From Roseomonas sp. (lineage in GTDB: Bacteria > Pseudomonadota > Alphaproteobacteria > Acetobacterales > Acetobacteraceae), in the NCBI GenBank assembly GCA_020249925.1, contig JADCER010000015.1:62001-126000 (forward strand): a DNA stretch of 64,000 bases. Reading direction: 5' to 3'. This document shows positions 34,467-46,873 of this stretch, one piece after another. The notes under the pieces are model-generated. The model saw only the letters and a program-made list of their open reading frames with translations, ran no database searches and had not been told where the DNA came from. Made by a program: the position numbers and the translations under genes. Numbering within the stretch: position 1 is the stretch's first letter; every line of letters begins with the position of its first letter.

Positions 34467-35153
34467 ATGACCAGCCTGCTTGCCCCGATTGACCCTTCCG
34501 CCAGTGTGCGCGACCGGATTTTGGATGTCGCGCAGATGCTCTTTGCCGATCATGGCTATACGGGCGCCTCCACCCGCGCCATTGCGCTCGCCGCCGGGGT
34601 CAATCTGGCGCAGTTGCATTATTACTTCGGGTCCAAGCGGGATTTGTTTCGCGCCGCCTATATGCGCGGCGCCGAGCAGGTCACGGCAGCGCGGCGCCGG
34701 GCCTTGGAAGGGGCCAAGGCCACCTGGCCCGAAGGCCGCATCCCGCTTGAAGTGCTGGTCCGCGCCTTCGTCACCCCCTTCATGCTGAATGGCAAAACCC
34801 CGGAAGGCCGCGCGACCATGCGCATGCATGCCCGGCTGAACACGGAACCCGATGATATCTCAAAGGAAGTGCTGAGCACGGTCTATGACGACACGACGCT
34901 CGCTTACGTGGAAGCCTTCCGGCAAGTGCTGCCCCATCTGCCGCCGGAAGCGCTTTATTGGCGGCTCTATTTCATGATGGGGGCCTATCGCTACACCCTG
35001 CTGCGGTCCGGCCGGCTTGAGATGATGTCGGGCGGGGTATGCGATTCGGGCGATTTCGACATGGCGGTGGAACAGATTCTGCCCTTTCTCTGCGCCGGGC
35101 TTTCCGCCCCTGCGCCGGCTGAACCCGCCCCGCCCATTCCGCGAAAACCCTGA
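34467..35153 (+). CDS. TetR-family transcriptional regulator
   Basis: A 228-residue regulator from the ATG at 34467 (MTSLLAPIDPSASVR). The N-terminal helix-turn-helix reads RILDVAQMLFADHGYTGAST, then IALAAGVNLAQLHYYFGSKRDLF, the classic TetR sequence. The C-terminal ligand domain is of the kind seen in CerR/YbiH-like proteins (TetR_C). Two near-identical palindromes in the 192-base intergenic region, one per promoter, suggest it represses itself and the divergent monooxygenase-VOC unit. The inducer would be the monooxygenase substrate. Confidence 0.93.
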   Translation: MTSLLAPIDPSASVRDRILDVAQMLFADHGYTGASTRAIALAAGVNLAQLHYYFGSKRDLFRAAYMRGAEQVTAARRRALEGAKATWPEGRIPLEVLVRAFVTPFMLNGKTPEGRATMRMHARLNTEPDDISKEVLSTVYDDTTLAYVEAFRQVLPHLPPEALYWRLYFMMGAYRYTLLRSGRLEMMSGGVCDSGDFDMAVEQILPFLCAGLSAPAPAEPAPPIPRKP

Positions 35154-35237
35154 TTTATGCACATGGACACGACATGACTGATGTCTCGTTATGTTCGACA
35201 GGTTGGCGAAGCTGTCGGCATGTGAGAAAATTCACCT

Positions 35238-36140
35238 ATGCAGCTGTCGTCAGTCTCTTCCGTCCTGTTTCCAGAGAAGCTGAGAATTGGCGACAAGGTG
35301 CGGCTTATCTCTCCTGCCAGCACGCCTGATGAAGCCAGCGTCTCTCGCGTTCGCGATCGGCTGAGAGGCTGGGGGCTTGAGGTAGAGCTTGGTAGGCATG
35401 TGTTCGCAAGGCAGGGGTATCTTGCTGGCCCCGATACCGACCGCCTAACGGACTTGAATGATGCCTTGCGCGACACCTCGGTGAGAGCGGTGATCGCCAC
35501 GCGGGGAGGGAAAGGGTCTTATCGGATAGCTGATCAAATTGATTTCGCGGCTGCGAGGGCCGACCCCAAGTTTCTCGTTGGCTTCAGCGACATCTCGGCT
35601 CTCCACCTCAGCCTCTGGGACAAATGCGGGTTGGTGGGCATCCACGGAGCGCCGTTTGATGCTGATGACGGTGCGTCCTTGAGGCGAACACTGATGACCG
35701 ATGCGCCCATCGAGCTGACCAGCCGTGCCACCGAGCTGACAGCCAAGCTGACCACACAGGGAAAAGTCTCTGGGCCGCTCATTGGCGGCAACCTTGATAT
35801 GGTGGCGACGGCGTCGGGCTGGTGCTTGCCCAAGCTCCACGGGGCCATCCTTCTCATCGAGGCTGTGAATCAAGCGATTGGTGCTATCGACCGCCAACTC
35901 TCGATGCTCCGAAAGGCAGGCCACTTCAACGGCTTGGCGGGCGTTGCAGTCGGCCAATTCACCGATGTGAGCGAAGACACCGTGAACATGGTTGGCGAAC
36001 ATATCGGGGCGCTCAATGTTCCCATTCTTGGGGGGCTCCCGCTCGGGCACGGCAGCAACCCAGAGTGCGTTTTCGTCGGTGCGCCCGCCGTGCTTGATGC
36101 CGATGTTCTGCGCCTTACCGTCTCCCGGCGCGGTGCATAA
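35238..36140 (+). CDS. LD-carboxypeptidase / MccF-like serine peptidase (family S66)
   Basis: S66 peptidase, 300 residues. The nucleophile Ser is in LVGFSDISALHLSLW, preceded by AVIATRGGKGSYRI. The Glu is in AILLIEAVNQAIGAID and the His in LPLGHGSNPECVF, giving the Ser-Glu-His triad. Family members trim L-D bonds in murein tetrapeptides or cleave microcin C-like peptide nucleotides. No signal peptide is seen, so it is cytoplasmic. Codon use differs from neighbours (AGG/AGA arginines, TCT serines, lower GC, fewer GCGC runs), which hints at transfer. It stands alone. Confidence 0.9.
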   Translation: MQLSSVSSVLFPEKLRIGDKVRLISPASTPDEASVSRVRDRLRGWGLEVELGRHVFARQGYLAGPDTDRLTDLNDALRDTSVRAVIATRGGKGSYRIADQIDFAAARADPKFLVGFSDISALHLSLWDKCGLVGIHGAPFDADDGASLRRTLMTDAPIELTSRATELTAKLTTQGKVSGPLIGGNLDMVATASGWCLPKLHGAILLIEAVNQAIGAIDRQLSMLRKAGHFNGLAGVAVGQFTDVSEDTVNMVGEHIGALNVPILGGLPLGHGSNPECVFVGAPAVLDADVLRLTVSRRGA

Positions 36141-36149
36141 ACCCTGATT

Positions 36150-37127
36150 TTACTGAACGCTGATTTTCGAGACCTGGATCACTTCCCGCCAGATTGGCAC
36201 TTCGCGGGCGACTCGGGCGCGGAGTTCCTCGGGCCCGCCACCCACCACCGGGGCGCCGGCTTCGCGGTAACGCTGCTGCACTTCGGGCCGCTGCAGGGCC
36301 TTCACCACCTCTCGCGCCAATAGCGCCTGGATTGGGGCCGGGGTGGCGGCGGGGGCGAAAAGCGCCAGGAAGGTCTCGGAATTCGCGTCCCTGATGCCGA
36401 GCTCTTCCTGGGTAGGCACATCGGGCAGGTCAATCGCGCGCGTTGGCCCGGTTTGCACTAGGCCGCGCAATTCGCCTGAACGCAGCTGCGCCATGATGGA
36501 CCCCTGCGCCGCGCTGATCACCTGGGTGGTGCCGGCGAGCGCCGCCTGCGTCGCGGGGCCGGCGCCGCTGAAGGGCACGTGCTGCATCTCAAACCCGGCG
36601 CGGAGCTTCAGCAATTCGCCCGCCAGATGCGGCGTGGTGCCGATCCCCGGGCTTGCGTAATTGAACTTGTCCGGGGCGGCCTTGGCCTGGGCGATCAGAT
36701 CCTGGAGCGAGGCGATGCCGCTATTGGGGCGCACCGCAATGACATTGGGGGAAGCGCCAAGCGTGCTGATGGGCGCGAAATCCCGGAAGGGGTCATAGGG
36801 CGGGTTACGGTAAAGGCTGGGGTTCACCACAAAGGCGCTGGAGGTGACCAGCAGCGTATAACCATCCGGCGCTGCGCGGGCGACATGGCCAATGCCGATA
36901 TTGGCCCCGGCGCCGCCGCGATTCTCCACCACCACCGGCCGGCCAAGGGCCTCGCTCAGCGGCGGGGCCAGGATGCGGGCCAGGATATCCGTGGCACCGC
37001 CCGGCGGAAAACTCACCGTCAGCGTGATGGCACGCTCCGGAAAGGAGGCATGCGCGGGGCGATGCGCCAGCAACGCCGCCGCACCACCGGCCAAAAACGC
37101 CGCGCGGCGGGTGATCTTTCGAGTCAT
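36150..37127 (-). CDS. Bug-type (TctC) periplasmic solute receptor
   Basis: Tripartite tricarboxylate transporter substrate-binding protein, 325 residues. The N-terminal signal has a twin-arginine-like RKITRRAAFLAGG start and ends PAHA|S. The mature part begins FPERAITLTVSFPPGGATD, then VVVENRGGAGANIG and YASPGIGTTPHLAGELL, all typical of Bug receptors. No TctA/TctB membrane genes are beside it, as is usual for the expanded Bug families. Ligand unknown, generally a carboxylate or amide. Confidence 0.93.
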   Translation of the reverse strand: MTRKITRRAAFLAGGAAALLAHRPAHASFPERAITLTVSFPPGGATDILARILAPPLSEALGRPVVVENRGGAGANIGIGHVARAAPDGYTLLVTSSAFVVNPSLYRNPPYDPFRDFAPISTLGASPNVIAVRPNSGIASLQDLIAQAKAAPDKFNYASPGIGTTPHLAGELLKLRAGFEMQHVPFSGAGPATQAALAGTTQVISAAQGSIMAQLRSGELRGLVQTGPTRAIDLPDVPTQEELGIRDANSETFLALFAPAATPAPIQALLAREVVKALQRPEVQQRYREAGAPVVGGGPEELRARVAREVPIWREVIQVSKISVQ

Positions 37128-37368
37128 GGACCGGACATTTCCTTTTGTTGTGCGGGCTTGAAACCCTTGATGCGAAACCCTGCTTGCGCCGGGGAAGGGC
37201 TGTCAAGCAGGTCAAGCCAAAGGGAATTTGCGCAATTCGGTCGAAAGCGGGAGGAAAATGCCGCTCGCTCGGTTGCGGTGCGATAAACCCTATGGTAACG
37301 CCCGGCCGCGTTCGGGAGGACTTCCCGTCCGCTCACCAATCCGCGCAAGAACAGGACCGGGATTACCC

Positions 37369-37974
37369 GTGGCTGCCACAGACCAAACCCTTGATAAGGC
37401 CTCGCCTTCGGCGCCAAGCGCCGTGGGCGTTGCGGCGCGCTATGCCAAGGCCCTGCTGGACCTTGCTGATGACAAGCGCGCGACCGACCCCGGCGCCGTG
37501 GACCGCATCGGCACCGAGCTTGAAGCGCTTTTCGCGCTGTGCCGCGACAATGCGGATATGCGCGGCTTCATCGCCGATCCGCGCTTCAATACCGCCATTC
37601 AGCGGGACCGCATGTTCAAGGTGCTGGAAAGCGCCGGCATCGTCGGTGAGGTGCGGAACCTGGTTGGCGTCTTGATCGCCAATCGCCGCCTTTCGGCGCT
37701 GCCCGCCGTGGCGCAAGCCTTTGGTGCCCTGATTGCTGCCCGCCGCGGCCAGCAAACCGCAGAGGTCACCACAGCGCATGGCCTGACCGATACGCAGCGC
37801 ACGCAGATTGTCGCGCGGCTGACAGAAGCTGGCTATTCCAATGTCCGCCTGTCCGAGACAGTGGACAAATCCATCCTGGGTGGGCTGATCGTTCGGATCG
37901 GTTCCCGCCTTTACGACAATTCCATCAAATCCAAGTTGCAACGTTTGCAATACGCCATGAAGGGGGCTGCCTGA
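37369..37974 (+). CDS. atpH: ATP synthase F1 delta subunit
   Basis: F1 delta (OSCP-like) subunit, 201 residues from GTG at 37369 ([10 protein letters not shown]). It links the F1 head to the peripheral stalk. The start of the conserved region is [16 protein letters not shown], and the C-terminal part has [20 protein letters not shown] and [12 protein letters not shown], diagnostic of delta. The upstream frame extension has no support. It is the first gene of the atpHAGDC operon, with 2 bases to atpA. F0 genes are not in the window, as is normal in alphaproteobacteria. Confidence 0.95.
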   Translation: MAATDQTLDKASPSAPSAVGVAARYAKALLDLADDKRATDPGAVDRIGTELEALFALCRDNADMRGFIADPRFNTAIQRDRMFKVLESAGIVGEVRNLVGVLIANRRLSALPAVAQAFGALIAARRGQQTAEVTTAHGLTDTQRTQIVARLTEAGYSNVRLSETVDKSILGGLIVRIGSRLYDNSIKSKLQRLQYAMKGAA

Positions 37975-37976
37975 CC

Positions 37977-39509
37977 ATGGAAATCCGTCCGGCTGAAATT
38001 TCGGAAATCCTCAAGCAGCAGATCGCTGGCTTCGATGCTGAAGCGAATGTCGCTGAGGTCGGCACTGTGCTTACCGTGGGCGATGGGATCGCCCGCGTCT
38101 ATGGTCTGCAAAATGTCATGGCCGGTGAGCTGGTGGATTTCCCCGCTTCCGGCGTTAAGGGCATGGCGCTGAACCTTGAAACCGACAATGTCGGCGTCGT
38201 GATTTTCGGCTCCGACCTTTCGGTGAAGGAAGGGGATACGGTCAGCCGCACCGGGGATATCGTGGACGTACCCGTGGGTAAGGGCCTGCTGGGGCGCGTT
38301 GTGGATGGCCTTGGCAACCCGATTGATGGCAAGGGCCCGCTGTCCGACGTGGTGCGCATGCGCGCCGAGGTGAAGGCGCCTGGCATTATTCCGCGCAAAT
38401 CCGTGCATGAACCGATGCAGACCGGCATCAAGGCGATTGACGCCCTGATCCCGATCGGCCGTGGCCAGCGTGAGCTGATCATCGGTGACCGCCAGACCGG
38501 CAAGACCGCGGTGATTGTGGATACCATCATCAACCAGAAGACCATCAATGCTGGTGATGATGAATCGAAGAAGCTCTATTGCATCTATGTCGCCATCGGG
38601 CAGAAGCGTTCCACCGTCGCCCAGTTGGTGAAGACGCTGGAAGAACAGGGCGCGCTGCAATATTCCATCATCGTCGCCGCGACCGCTTCCGATCCGGCGC
38701 CGATGCAGTTCCTGGCCCCTTATACCGGCTGCGCCATGGGTGAATATTTCCGCGACAATGGCATGCATGCGGTCATTTTCTATGATGACCTGTCGAAGCA
38801 GGCCGTTGCCTATCGTCAGATGTCGCTGTTGCTGCGCCGTCCGCCGGGCCGCGAAGCCTATCCGGGTGACGTCTTCTATCTGCATTCGCGCCTGCTGGAG
38901 CGTGCGGCAAAGATGAATGACGAATTCGGTGCCGGTTCGCTGACCGCGCTGCCGGTCATTGAAACCCAGGCCGGTGACGTTTCCGCCTATATTCCGACGA
39001 ACGTGATTTCGATCACCGATGGTCAGATCTTCCTGGAAACCGAATTGTTCTTCAAGGGCATTCGCCCTGCCGTGAATGTCGGTCTTTCGGTCTCCCGCGT
39101 TGGTTCCGCAGCGCAGATCAAGGCGATGAAGCAGGTGGCCGGCAAGATCAAGCTGGAACTGGCGCAGTATCGCGAAATGGCGGCCTTCGCGCAGTTCTCC
39201 TCGGATCTGGATGCCTCCACCCAGGCGCTGCTGGCGCGTGGGGCGCGTTTGACCGAATTGCTGAAGCAGCCGCAGTTCAAGCCGGTTGCGGTTGAAGAAC
39301 AGGTCATTGCGATTTTCGCCGGCACGCGTGGCTATCTGGACCGTCTGCCGCTGAACAAGGTGGGTGATTTCGAAAGCCGTCTGCTGAGCGAACTCAAGGC
39401 GACCGCGCCGGATATTGTGACCGCCATCCGCAATGATCGTGAGATCAAGAAGGATACGGAAGCGAAGCTGGTTGCTTTCCTTGATGGCTTCGCGAAGTCC
39501 TTTGCCTGA
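37977..39509 (+). CDS. atpA: ATP synthase F1 alpha subunit
   Basis: Regulatory nucleotide-binding subunit of F1, 510 residues. The Walker A motif is [13 protein letters not shown] near residue 170. The N-terminal [16 protein letters not shown] and the [17 protein letters not shown] segment with the arginine finger region are standard. It sits between atpH and atpG, with 25 bases to atpG. Function in the F1 hexamer is certain from sequence. Confidence 0.99.
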   Translation: MEIRPAEISEILKQQIAGFDAEANVAEVGTVLTVGDGIARVYGLQNVMAGELVDFPASGVKGMALNLETDNVGVVIFGSDLSVKEGDTVSRTGDIVDVPVGKGLLGRVVDGLGNPIDGKGPLSDVVRMRAEVKAPGIIPRKSVHEPMQTGIKAIDALIPIGRGQRELIIGDRQTGKTAVIVDTIINQKTINAGDDESKKLYCIYVAIGQKRSTVAQLVKTLEEQGALQYSIIVAATASDPAPMQFLAPYTGCAMGEYFRDNGMHAVIFYDDLSKQAVAYRQMSLLLRRPPGREAYPGDVFYLHSRLLERAAKMNDEFGAGSLTALPVIETQAGDVSAYIPTNVISITDGQIFLETELFFKGIRPAVNVGLSVSRVGSAAQIKAMKQVAGKIKLELAQYREMAAFAQFSSDLDASTQALLARGARLTELLKQPQFKPVAVEEQVIAIFAGTRGYLDRLPLNKVGDFESRLLSELKATAPDIVTAIRNDREIKKDTEAKLVAFLDGFAKSFA

Positions 39510-39534
39510 GGCTCGCGAAGCGGGAGACTAGTCA

Positions 39535-40407
39535 ATGCCGAGCCTGAAAAGCCTCCGCCTGCGGATCAATAGCGTGAAATCCACGCGCAAGATCACGCAG
39601 GCGATGAAGATGGTGGCAGCGGCCAAGCTGCGCCGTGCGCAAAGCCAGGCCGAGGCCGCGCGCCCCTATGCTGAGCGTATGGAGCGGATGCTGGCCTCAC
39701 TTGGTGCCTCGGTCGCGGGCGCGCCGGATGCGCCGAAGCTGCTGGTCGGGACGGGCGCGGATAAGGTGCATCTGCTGGTGGTGGTGACAGCCGAACGCGG
39801 GCTTTGCGGTGGCTTCAACACCAATGTCGGGCGTTTCGCCCGCGCCCAGGTGCGCGCGCTGGAAGCCGAAGGCAAGACGGTGAAGATCATCACCGTTGGC
39901 CGCAAGGGCGCGGTATTCCTGAAGCGTGACTTCGCCAGCCGTATCGTCACGGAAATCAGCTTTGCCAACAAGAAGCGCATCGGCTTTGAAGATGCTGCTG
40001 AAGTCAGCGCCAAGATCAGCGACATGCTGGATAATGGCGAATTCGATGTCTGCACCCTGATCTACAACCGCTTCCGCAACGTGATCAGCCAGACACCGGT
40101 CGGCCAGCAGCTTATCCCGACACCGCTGCCGGAAGCATCTTCCGAAGGTGGCGCTCTATATGAGTTCGAACCGACCGAGGAAGAAATCCTGGCGCGGCTT
40201 CTGCCCCAGAACCTTGCCATTCAGCTTTATCGTGCCCTGCTGGACAATGCGGCCGGCTTCTATGGCAGCCAGATGACTGCCATGGACAATGCCACGCGCA
40301 ATGCGGGCGAAATGATCAACAAGCTGACGCTGAATTACAATCGCACACGTCAAGCGAATATCACCCGTGAGCTGATTGAAATCATCTCCGGCGCTGAAGC
40401 GCTTTAA
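39535..40407 (+). CDS. atpG: ATP synthase F1 gamma subunit
   Basis: Central-stalk rotor subunit, 290 residues. The N-terminal helix [20 protein letters not shown] and the C-terminal helix [20 protein letters not shown] and [15 protein letters not shown] are the two coiled-coil strands that turn inside the alpha-beta ring. The alphaproteobacterial insertion around residue 200 ([14 protein letters not shown]) is present. It is 15 bases upstream of atpD. Confidence 0.99.
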   Translation: MPSLKSLRLRINSVKSTRKITQAMKMVAAAKLRRAQSQAEAARPYAERMERMLASLGASVAGAPDAPKLLVGTGADKVHLLVVVTAERGLCGGFNTNVGRFARAQVRALEAEGKTVKIITVGRKGAVFLKRDFASRIVTEISFANKKRIGFEDAAEVSAKISDMLDNGEFDVCTLIYNRFRNVISQTPVGQQLIPTPLPEASSEGGALYEFEPTEEEILARLLPQNLAIQLYRALLDNAAGFYGSQMTAMDNATRNAGEMINKLTLNYNRTRQANITRELIEIISGAEAL

Positions 40408-41850
<1,443 letters not shown>

Positions 41851-41855
41851 TCACC

Positions 41856-42266
41856 ATGGCGAGTTTCCAACTCGAACTCGTCTCTCCGGAAAAACTGCTG
41901 CTCTCCCGCGCGGTGGAGATGGCGGTAATCCCGGCAGCGGAAGGCGAAATGGGCGTGCTGGCTGGCCATGCGCCCATGATCGTGGCCTTGCGCGGCGGGG
42001 TGATTTCCGTGCGTGAAGGCGGCCAGGTGACGGAACAGCTTTTCGTCGCCGGCGGCTTTGCCGAAGTGGCGCCGGACCGCGTGACGATCCTGGCAGATGA
42101 GGCAACGCCGCTTGCCTCTCTGTCGAAGTCCGAGGCTCAGCAAAGGCTGGCAGAGGCTGAAGCAGCCCTTTCCGCCGCAGCAAATGAAACGCCCGAAAAG
42201 CGCGAAGCCGCCATGGCGCGCGTGCTTTCGGCGCGGGCGATGGTTGAAGCAGCCTTGGCAGCCTGA
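41856..42266 (+). CDS. atpC: ATP synthase F1 epsilon subunit
   Basis: Epsilon subunit, 136 residues. The N-terminal beta-barrel begins FQLELVSPEKLLLSRAVEM and contains AAEGEMGVLAGHAPMIVAL. The C-terminal helical hairpin (SKSEAQQRLAEAEAALSAAA) is present, allowing regulatory contact with the F1 head. It is the last gene of the operon, followed by a clear terminator. Confidence 0.97.
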   Translation: MASFQLELVSPEKLLLSRAVEMAVIPAAEGEMGVLAGHAPMIVALRGGVISVREGGQVTEQLFVAGGFAEVAPDRVTILADEATPLASLSKSEAQQRLAEAEAALSAAANETPEKREAAMARVLSARAMVEAALAA

Positions 42267-42291
42267 AGGCTTATCAAAGCGCAAGTTTCAG

Positions 42292-42322
42292 CGGGCGGTC
42301 CTGGGGCCGCCCGTTTCCTTTT
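42292..42322 (+). terminator. Rho-independent terminator of the atp operon
   Basis: A 9-bp stem (CGGGCGGTC with GGCCGCCCG, one G-T pair) and a 4-base loop, followed by TTTCCTTTT. It lies 25 bases after the atpC stop. Confidence 0.88.
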
Positions 42323-42429
42323 GGGTGGGTTTCACGCCAGCTTGCCTTGAAACCGCCGCATCCAGGTACAAGAACATAGCGTGGCAGGGTCGCTTGGACC
42401 CATCACGGCAAGGCGATTGAGGCAAGCTC

Positions 42430-43290
42430 ATGAAGCACTGGCATATTGATGAGGTTGGTTGGGATCGCTTCGATCCTTCCAAGGTTGATCCCGAGATCGT
42501 GCCGCTGATCAAGGCTGCCGCCATGGTGGAACGCAATGCGGCGGATTACGTGACCTACCTCACGCGCGTATTTGCTGATGATCCTGATTTCAGTGCGGCA
42601 GCCGAACATTGGGGCGTCGAGGAAACCCAGCATGGCGATGCGCTGGGCCGTTGGGGCATGTTGGCTGATCCGGGCTGGGATTTTGCCGCGGCTTTTGAAC
42701 GCTATCGCGCTGGGTACAAGATTCAATTGGATGCGGAAGCATCCATTCGCGGCAGCCGTACCGGCGAATTGATTGCGCGCTGCATGGTGGAAACCGGCAC
42801 CAGCAGCTACTACACCGCACTTGGCGATTCCACCGAAGAACCTGCGCTGAAGCAGGTGTGCCGGCTGATCGCCGCCGATGAATACCGCCATTTCAAGCTG
42901 TTTTACGATCATATGAAGCGCTATCTGGCGCGCGAGAATCTCTCCTTCGCCAAGCGGCTGCGCGTGGCCTTGGGCCGCATTGGCGAGACGGAGGATGATG
43001 AGCTCGCCTTCGCCTTCCACAGCGCCAATGAGCCTGAGGGCACGCCCTATGACCATGAACGCTGCACCACCGCCTATATGGGGCGCGCAATTGGGTTTTA
43101 TCGCTTCCGGCACATCGAACGCGGCATGGGGATGATCTTCAAGACCATTGGGCTTGAACCGCGCGGGCGGGTTTCTGACCTGGCGGCCAAGGCTTCCTGG
43201 CGGCTGCTGCAATGGCGCCGGGACAAGTATCGGACGGCGCTGGCGAAATACGCCAATGAGAATGCTGCGCCCCTGAAGCGGGCAGCCTGA
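42430..43290 (+). CDS. Ferritin-like diiron protein, acyl-ACP desaturase-like
   Basis: A 286-residue helical-bundle protein. Diiron ligands can be placed at Glu34 (MVERNAAD), Glu65 and His68 (EETQH), Glu121 (MVETGTSSYY), and Glu151 and His154 (DEYRH), the carboxylate/EXXH pairs of class II diiron oxidases such as plant-type acyl-ACP desaturases. It has its own start region after the atp terminator and stands alone before ilvC. A desaturase or hydroxylase role is plausible; no partner ferredoxin is adjacent. No membrane segment. Confidence 0.85.
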   Translation: MKHWHIDEVGWDRFDPSKVDPEIVPLIKAAAMVERNAADYVTYLTRVFADDPDFSAAAEHWGVEETQHGDALGRWGMLADPGWDFAAAFERYRAGYKIQLDAEASIRGSRTGELIARCMVETGTSSYYTALGDSTEEPALKQVCRLIAADEYRHFKLFYDHMKRYLARENLSFAKRLRVALGRIGETEDDELAFAFHSANEPEGTPYDHERCTTAYMGRAIGFYRFRHIERGMGMIFKTIGLEPRGRVSDLAAKASWRLLQWRRDKYRTALAKYANENAAPLKRAA

Positions 43291-43362
43291 CCAAGGCTTC
43301 CTCGAAAGCCGATAAAACGCGCAGCTGATGCATTCAGCATCTTGTCGGCTGGCGCAAAATAA

Positions 43363-44490
<1,128 letters not shown>

Positions 44491-44494
44491 TTCA

Positions 44495-44980
44495 ATGGTG
44501 GCCTTTCTTGTGAGAGTTGCGAGAGAGGCCGACCATGAGGCGCTTATAGCGAATACCGTTGCGCTGAACCGGTTCGAGAATGAAATCACCGGGGACCGCG
44601 TAACGGAGCTATCCAGCGCTGAAGCCGTACTGGCCTACTTCAAGCGCCGTACAGGCAATGGTGGGCTGATGCTCGTGGCCGAGGCCGAAGGCCGGGTCAT
44701 TGGCCACCTTTTCCTGGCGGTAGAGGAAGCGGCGCCGTTCCTGGCTTCCGAATACTGTCGTGAATCTTCAATCTGCGACGCCTTCGTCGAAGAAGCGTCG
44801 CGGGGCCAGGGCGTCTTCCGCGCCATGCTCGAAATTGCTACGGCGCATGCGCGGGCGGCGGGCTCCAGGCGGCTTCATATAGGTGTGCTTACCGGTAATC
44901 ATCGCGCTGAGCGCATCTATCGCAAGGCCGGCTTTCGGAGCTATGCGCAGGAACTGGTGCAGGAGCTTGACCCGCCGTGA
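44495..44980 (+). CDS. GNAT-family N-acetyltransferase
   Basis: A 161-residue acetyltransferase. The acetyl-CoA binding region is VEEASRGQGVFRAMLEIAT (a relaxed R/QxxGxG/A) and the C-terminal part has NHRAERIYRKAGFRSY, the usual GNAT ending. The gene begins 5 bases after ilvC, so it may be co-transcribed. Substrate unknown; no neighbour narrows it. Confidence 0.88.
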   Translation: MVAFLVRVAREADHEALIANTVALNRFENEITGDRVTELSSAEAVLAYFKRRTGNGGLMLVAEAEGRVIGHLFLAVEEAAPFLASEYCRESSICDAFVEEASRGQGVFRAMLEIATAHARAAGSRRLHIGVLTGNHRAERIYRKAGFRSYAQELVQELDPP

Positions 44981-45185
44981 CGATATTGGCTGCCGCCGCT
45001 GAATGACGTGCCGGTTGGTTCGCCCGTCATTGGGAAACGCAACCATGCCGAAAAGGGTCGAAGCTATCTGATCCGTTGATCGCCGACATTTGTCAGGCTT
45101 CGCGCAATGGGTCAGCCAGGTGCTTGCCAGTAGCGTGGCCATCCTGGCAGGCAGCTATCCTGTTCTTGAAATTGAGGATCGGGTT

Positions 45186-45503
45186 ATGGCGTGGGTCTAT
45201 TTGCTGCTTGCGGGGCTTTGTGAAATCGGCTGGCCGATTGGCCTTAAGCTTGGTTGGGCTGCGGGTGGGCTGCGCTACGGCTGGCTCGCCTTCGCCATTG
45301 CCTGCATCATCGCGAGTGGCGGGTTGCTGCTGCTGGCGCTGCGCGAAATCCCTGTTGGTACCGCCTATGCCGTTTGGACCGGCATTGGCGCGGTTGGCGC
45401 CTTTCTGGTGGGCATTACGCTATTCGGCGATGCAAATACCGCGCTACGCTGGGCTTCCGTGGCGCTGATCACCGCGGGCATTATCGGGCTGAAATTGGCG
45501 TGA
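45186..45503 (+). CDS. Small multidrug resistance (SMR) family exporter, SugE/Gdx-like
   Basis: A 105-residue protein with four membrane helices, from the ATG at 45186 (MAWVYLLLAGLCEIGWPIGLKLG). The proton/substrate-coupling glutamate is Glu13 in LCEIGWPIGLK. That WxxGLK context and the PVGTAYAVWTGIGAVG signature fit the SugE/Gdx subgroup that exports guanidinium better than the EmrE subgroup. Longer upstream frames would add a non-hydrophobic extension and are rejected. I looked for a guanidine riboswitch in the 205 bases upstream and found none. Confidence 0.9.
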   Translation: MAWVYLLLAGLCEIGWPIGLKLGWAAGGLRYGWLAFAIACIIASGGLLLLALREIPVGTAYAVWTGIGAVGAFLVGITLFGDANTALRWASVALITAGIIGLKLA

Positions 45504-45573
45504 GGAGCATGTCCGAGCCAAGTGGCTTCACTTGGCAACTCGGGACATGCGACCAACAAAAGGAGAAGGCGAT

Positions 45574-46515
45574 ATGACCGACACTTCCCATATGATGGCT
45601 GCGGATACCGATTATCCGCGCGATTTCCTGGGCTATGGCGCCAATCCGCCCGACCCGAAATGGCCGAATGGCGCGAAGCTCGCGCTTTCCTTTGTGCTGA
45701 ATTACGAGGAAGGCGGTGAGAATACCGTGCTGAACGGCGATGCCGGCAGCGAATTGTATTTACATGAAGTGCCGGGCGGCTCACCCATACTCGGTGAGCG
45801 CAATCGTACCGTGGAAAGCCAATTCGATTACGGCGCGCGCGCCGGCGTGTGGCGCATTCTGCGCGCCTTTGCCGCGCGCAAGTTGCCATTGACCGTCTAT
45901 GGTGTGGGCCGCGCTTTGGAATTGAACCCAACGGTCACGCGCGCCTTCGCCGATGCGGGGCATGAGGTCGCTTCCCATGCCTGGCGCTGGATTGATTATC
46001 ACAGCGTAGATGAAGCAACGGAGCGCGTGGAAATCGCCCGCTGTGTTGAAGTGATTGAACGCCTGACAGGAACGCGGCCTGTTGGCTGGTACACCGGCCG
46101 CATCAGCCCAAACACGCGCCGCCTGGTCGCGGAACATGGCGGGTTTCTGTATGATTCGGATTCATATGCGGATGATCTGCCGTTTTACGTGACGGCAGCG
46201 GGCAAGCCGATGCTGATCATCCCCTACACGCTCGACAATAACGACATGAAATATGCCGTGCCGCCTGGTTTCTCAGCGCCCGATGGCTGGGAACAATATG
46301 TCACGGATTCGTTCGAGACCTTGCTAGCGGAAGGCCGTGCTGGCGCGCCCAAAATGATGTCGGTTGGTTTGCATTGCCGGCTGATCGGGCGGCCAGGGCG
46401 TGCGGCGGCGCTGGCGCGGTTTCTGGATCGCGTGGCGGCGACGCCGGATGTTTGGGTGTGTCGCCGCGCCGATATTGCGCGCCATTGGTGGGCGCAGCAT
46501 CCGCCGAAAGCGTGA
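45574..46515 (+). CDS. PuuE/allantoinase-like polysaccharide deacetylase-fold protein
   Basis: A 313-residue member of the NodB-like deacetylase superfamily in the PuuE (metal-independent allantoinase) branch. The start at 45574 (MTDTSHMMAADTDYPRDFLG) follows AAAGGAGAAGG. Key segments are YPRDFLGYGANPPDPKWPNGA, LNYEEGGENTVL, ESQFDYGARAGVWR, and ASHAWRWIDYHSVDEATE. Without other purine genes nearby, allantoin hydrolysis is only one option; related enzymes act on other cyclic ureides or amides. A cupin gene follows 11 bases later. Confidence 0.88.
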   Translation: MTDTSHMMAADTDYPRDFLGYGANPPDPKWPNGAKLALSFVLNYEEGGENTVLNGDAGSELYLHEVPGGSPILGERNRTVESQFDYGARAGVWRILRAFAARKLPLTVYGVGRALELNPTVTRAFADAGHEVASHAWRWIDYHSVDEATERVEIARCVEVIERLTGTRPVGWYTGRISPNTRRLVAEHGGFLYDSDSYADDLPFYVTAAGKPMLIIPYTLDNNDMKYAVPPGFSAPDGWEQYVTDSFETLLAEGRAGAPKMMSVGLHCRLIGRPGRAAALARFLDRVAATPDVWVCRRADIARHWWAQHPPKA

Positions 46516-46526
46516 GGGTGAACGCC

Positions 46527-46844
46527 ATGTCCTATCCTTTGGAAAAGCGCGAATTGATCGCCGAAGCGCCGGGGCTTCGTATGCAGATCCTCACCTTGGC
46601 GGCTGGGCAGGAAGTGCCTTGGCATTGGCATAGCGAAGTGACGGATACCTTCTGGTGCATGGATGGACCGATGGTGATTGAAATGCGCGCGCCGCGTGAA
46701 AGCGTAGAATTGGCGCCGGGCCAGATGCATGCGGTACCCGCCAAGCGCGCACATCGCGTGACCGGGAAGGATGGTGGGCGCTGCCGCTTTGCCATTCTGC
46801 AAGGGGTTGGCACCTATGATTTTCAGCCCGTAGGTGGTGTGTGA
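46527..46844 (+). CDS. Small cupin-domain protein
   Basis: Single cupin of 105 residues from the ATG at 46527. Metal-binding motif 1 is seen as PWHWHSEVTDTFWCMDG and motif 2 as LAPGQMHAVPAKRAHRVTG. A GAGGGTG site precedes the start. It lies between the PuuE-like gene and a Bug receptor gene and overlaps the latter's alternative GTG start. It may be an isomerase, lyase or sensor for the same substrate. No enzymatic role can be assigned. Confidence 0.85.
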   Translation: MSYPLEKRELIAEAPGLRMQILTLAAGQEVPWHWHSEVTDTFWCMDGPMVIEMRAPRESVELAPGQMHAVPAKRAHRVTGKDGGRCRFAILQGVGTYDFQPVGGV

Positions 46845-46873
46845 ATTTCAGACGTAGAAGAAGGAAAAATCCC

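Noticed and set aside
44981..45185. Guanidine riboswitch upstream of the SMR gene
   Set aside because: No paired ACGR-loop hairpins or ykkC-like core could be found by eye. The only stem seen, GCCA/TGGC, is too short to claim.
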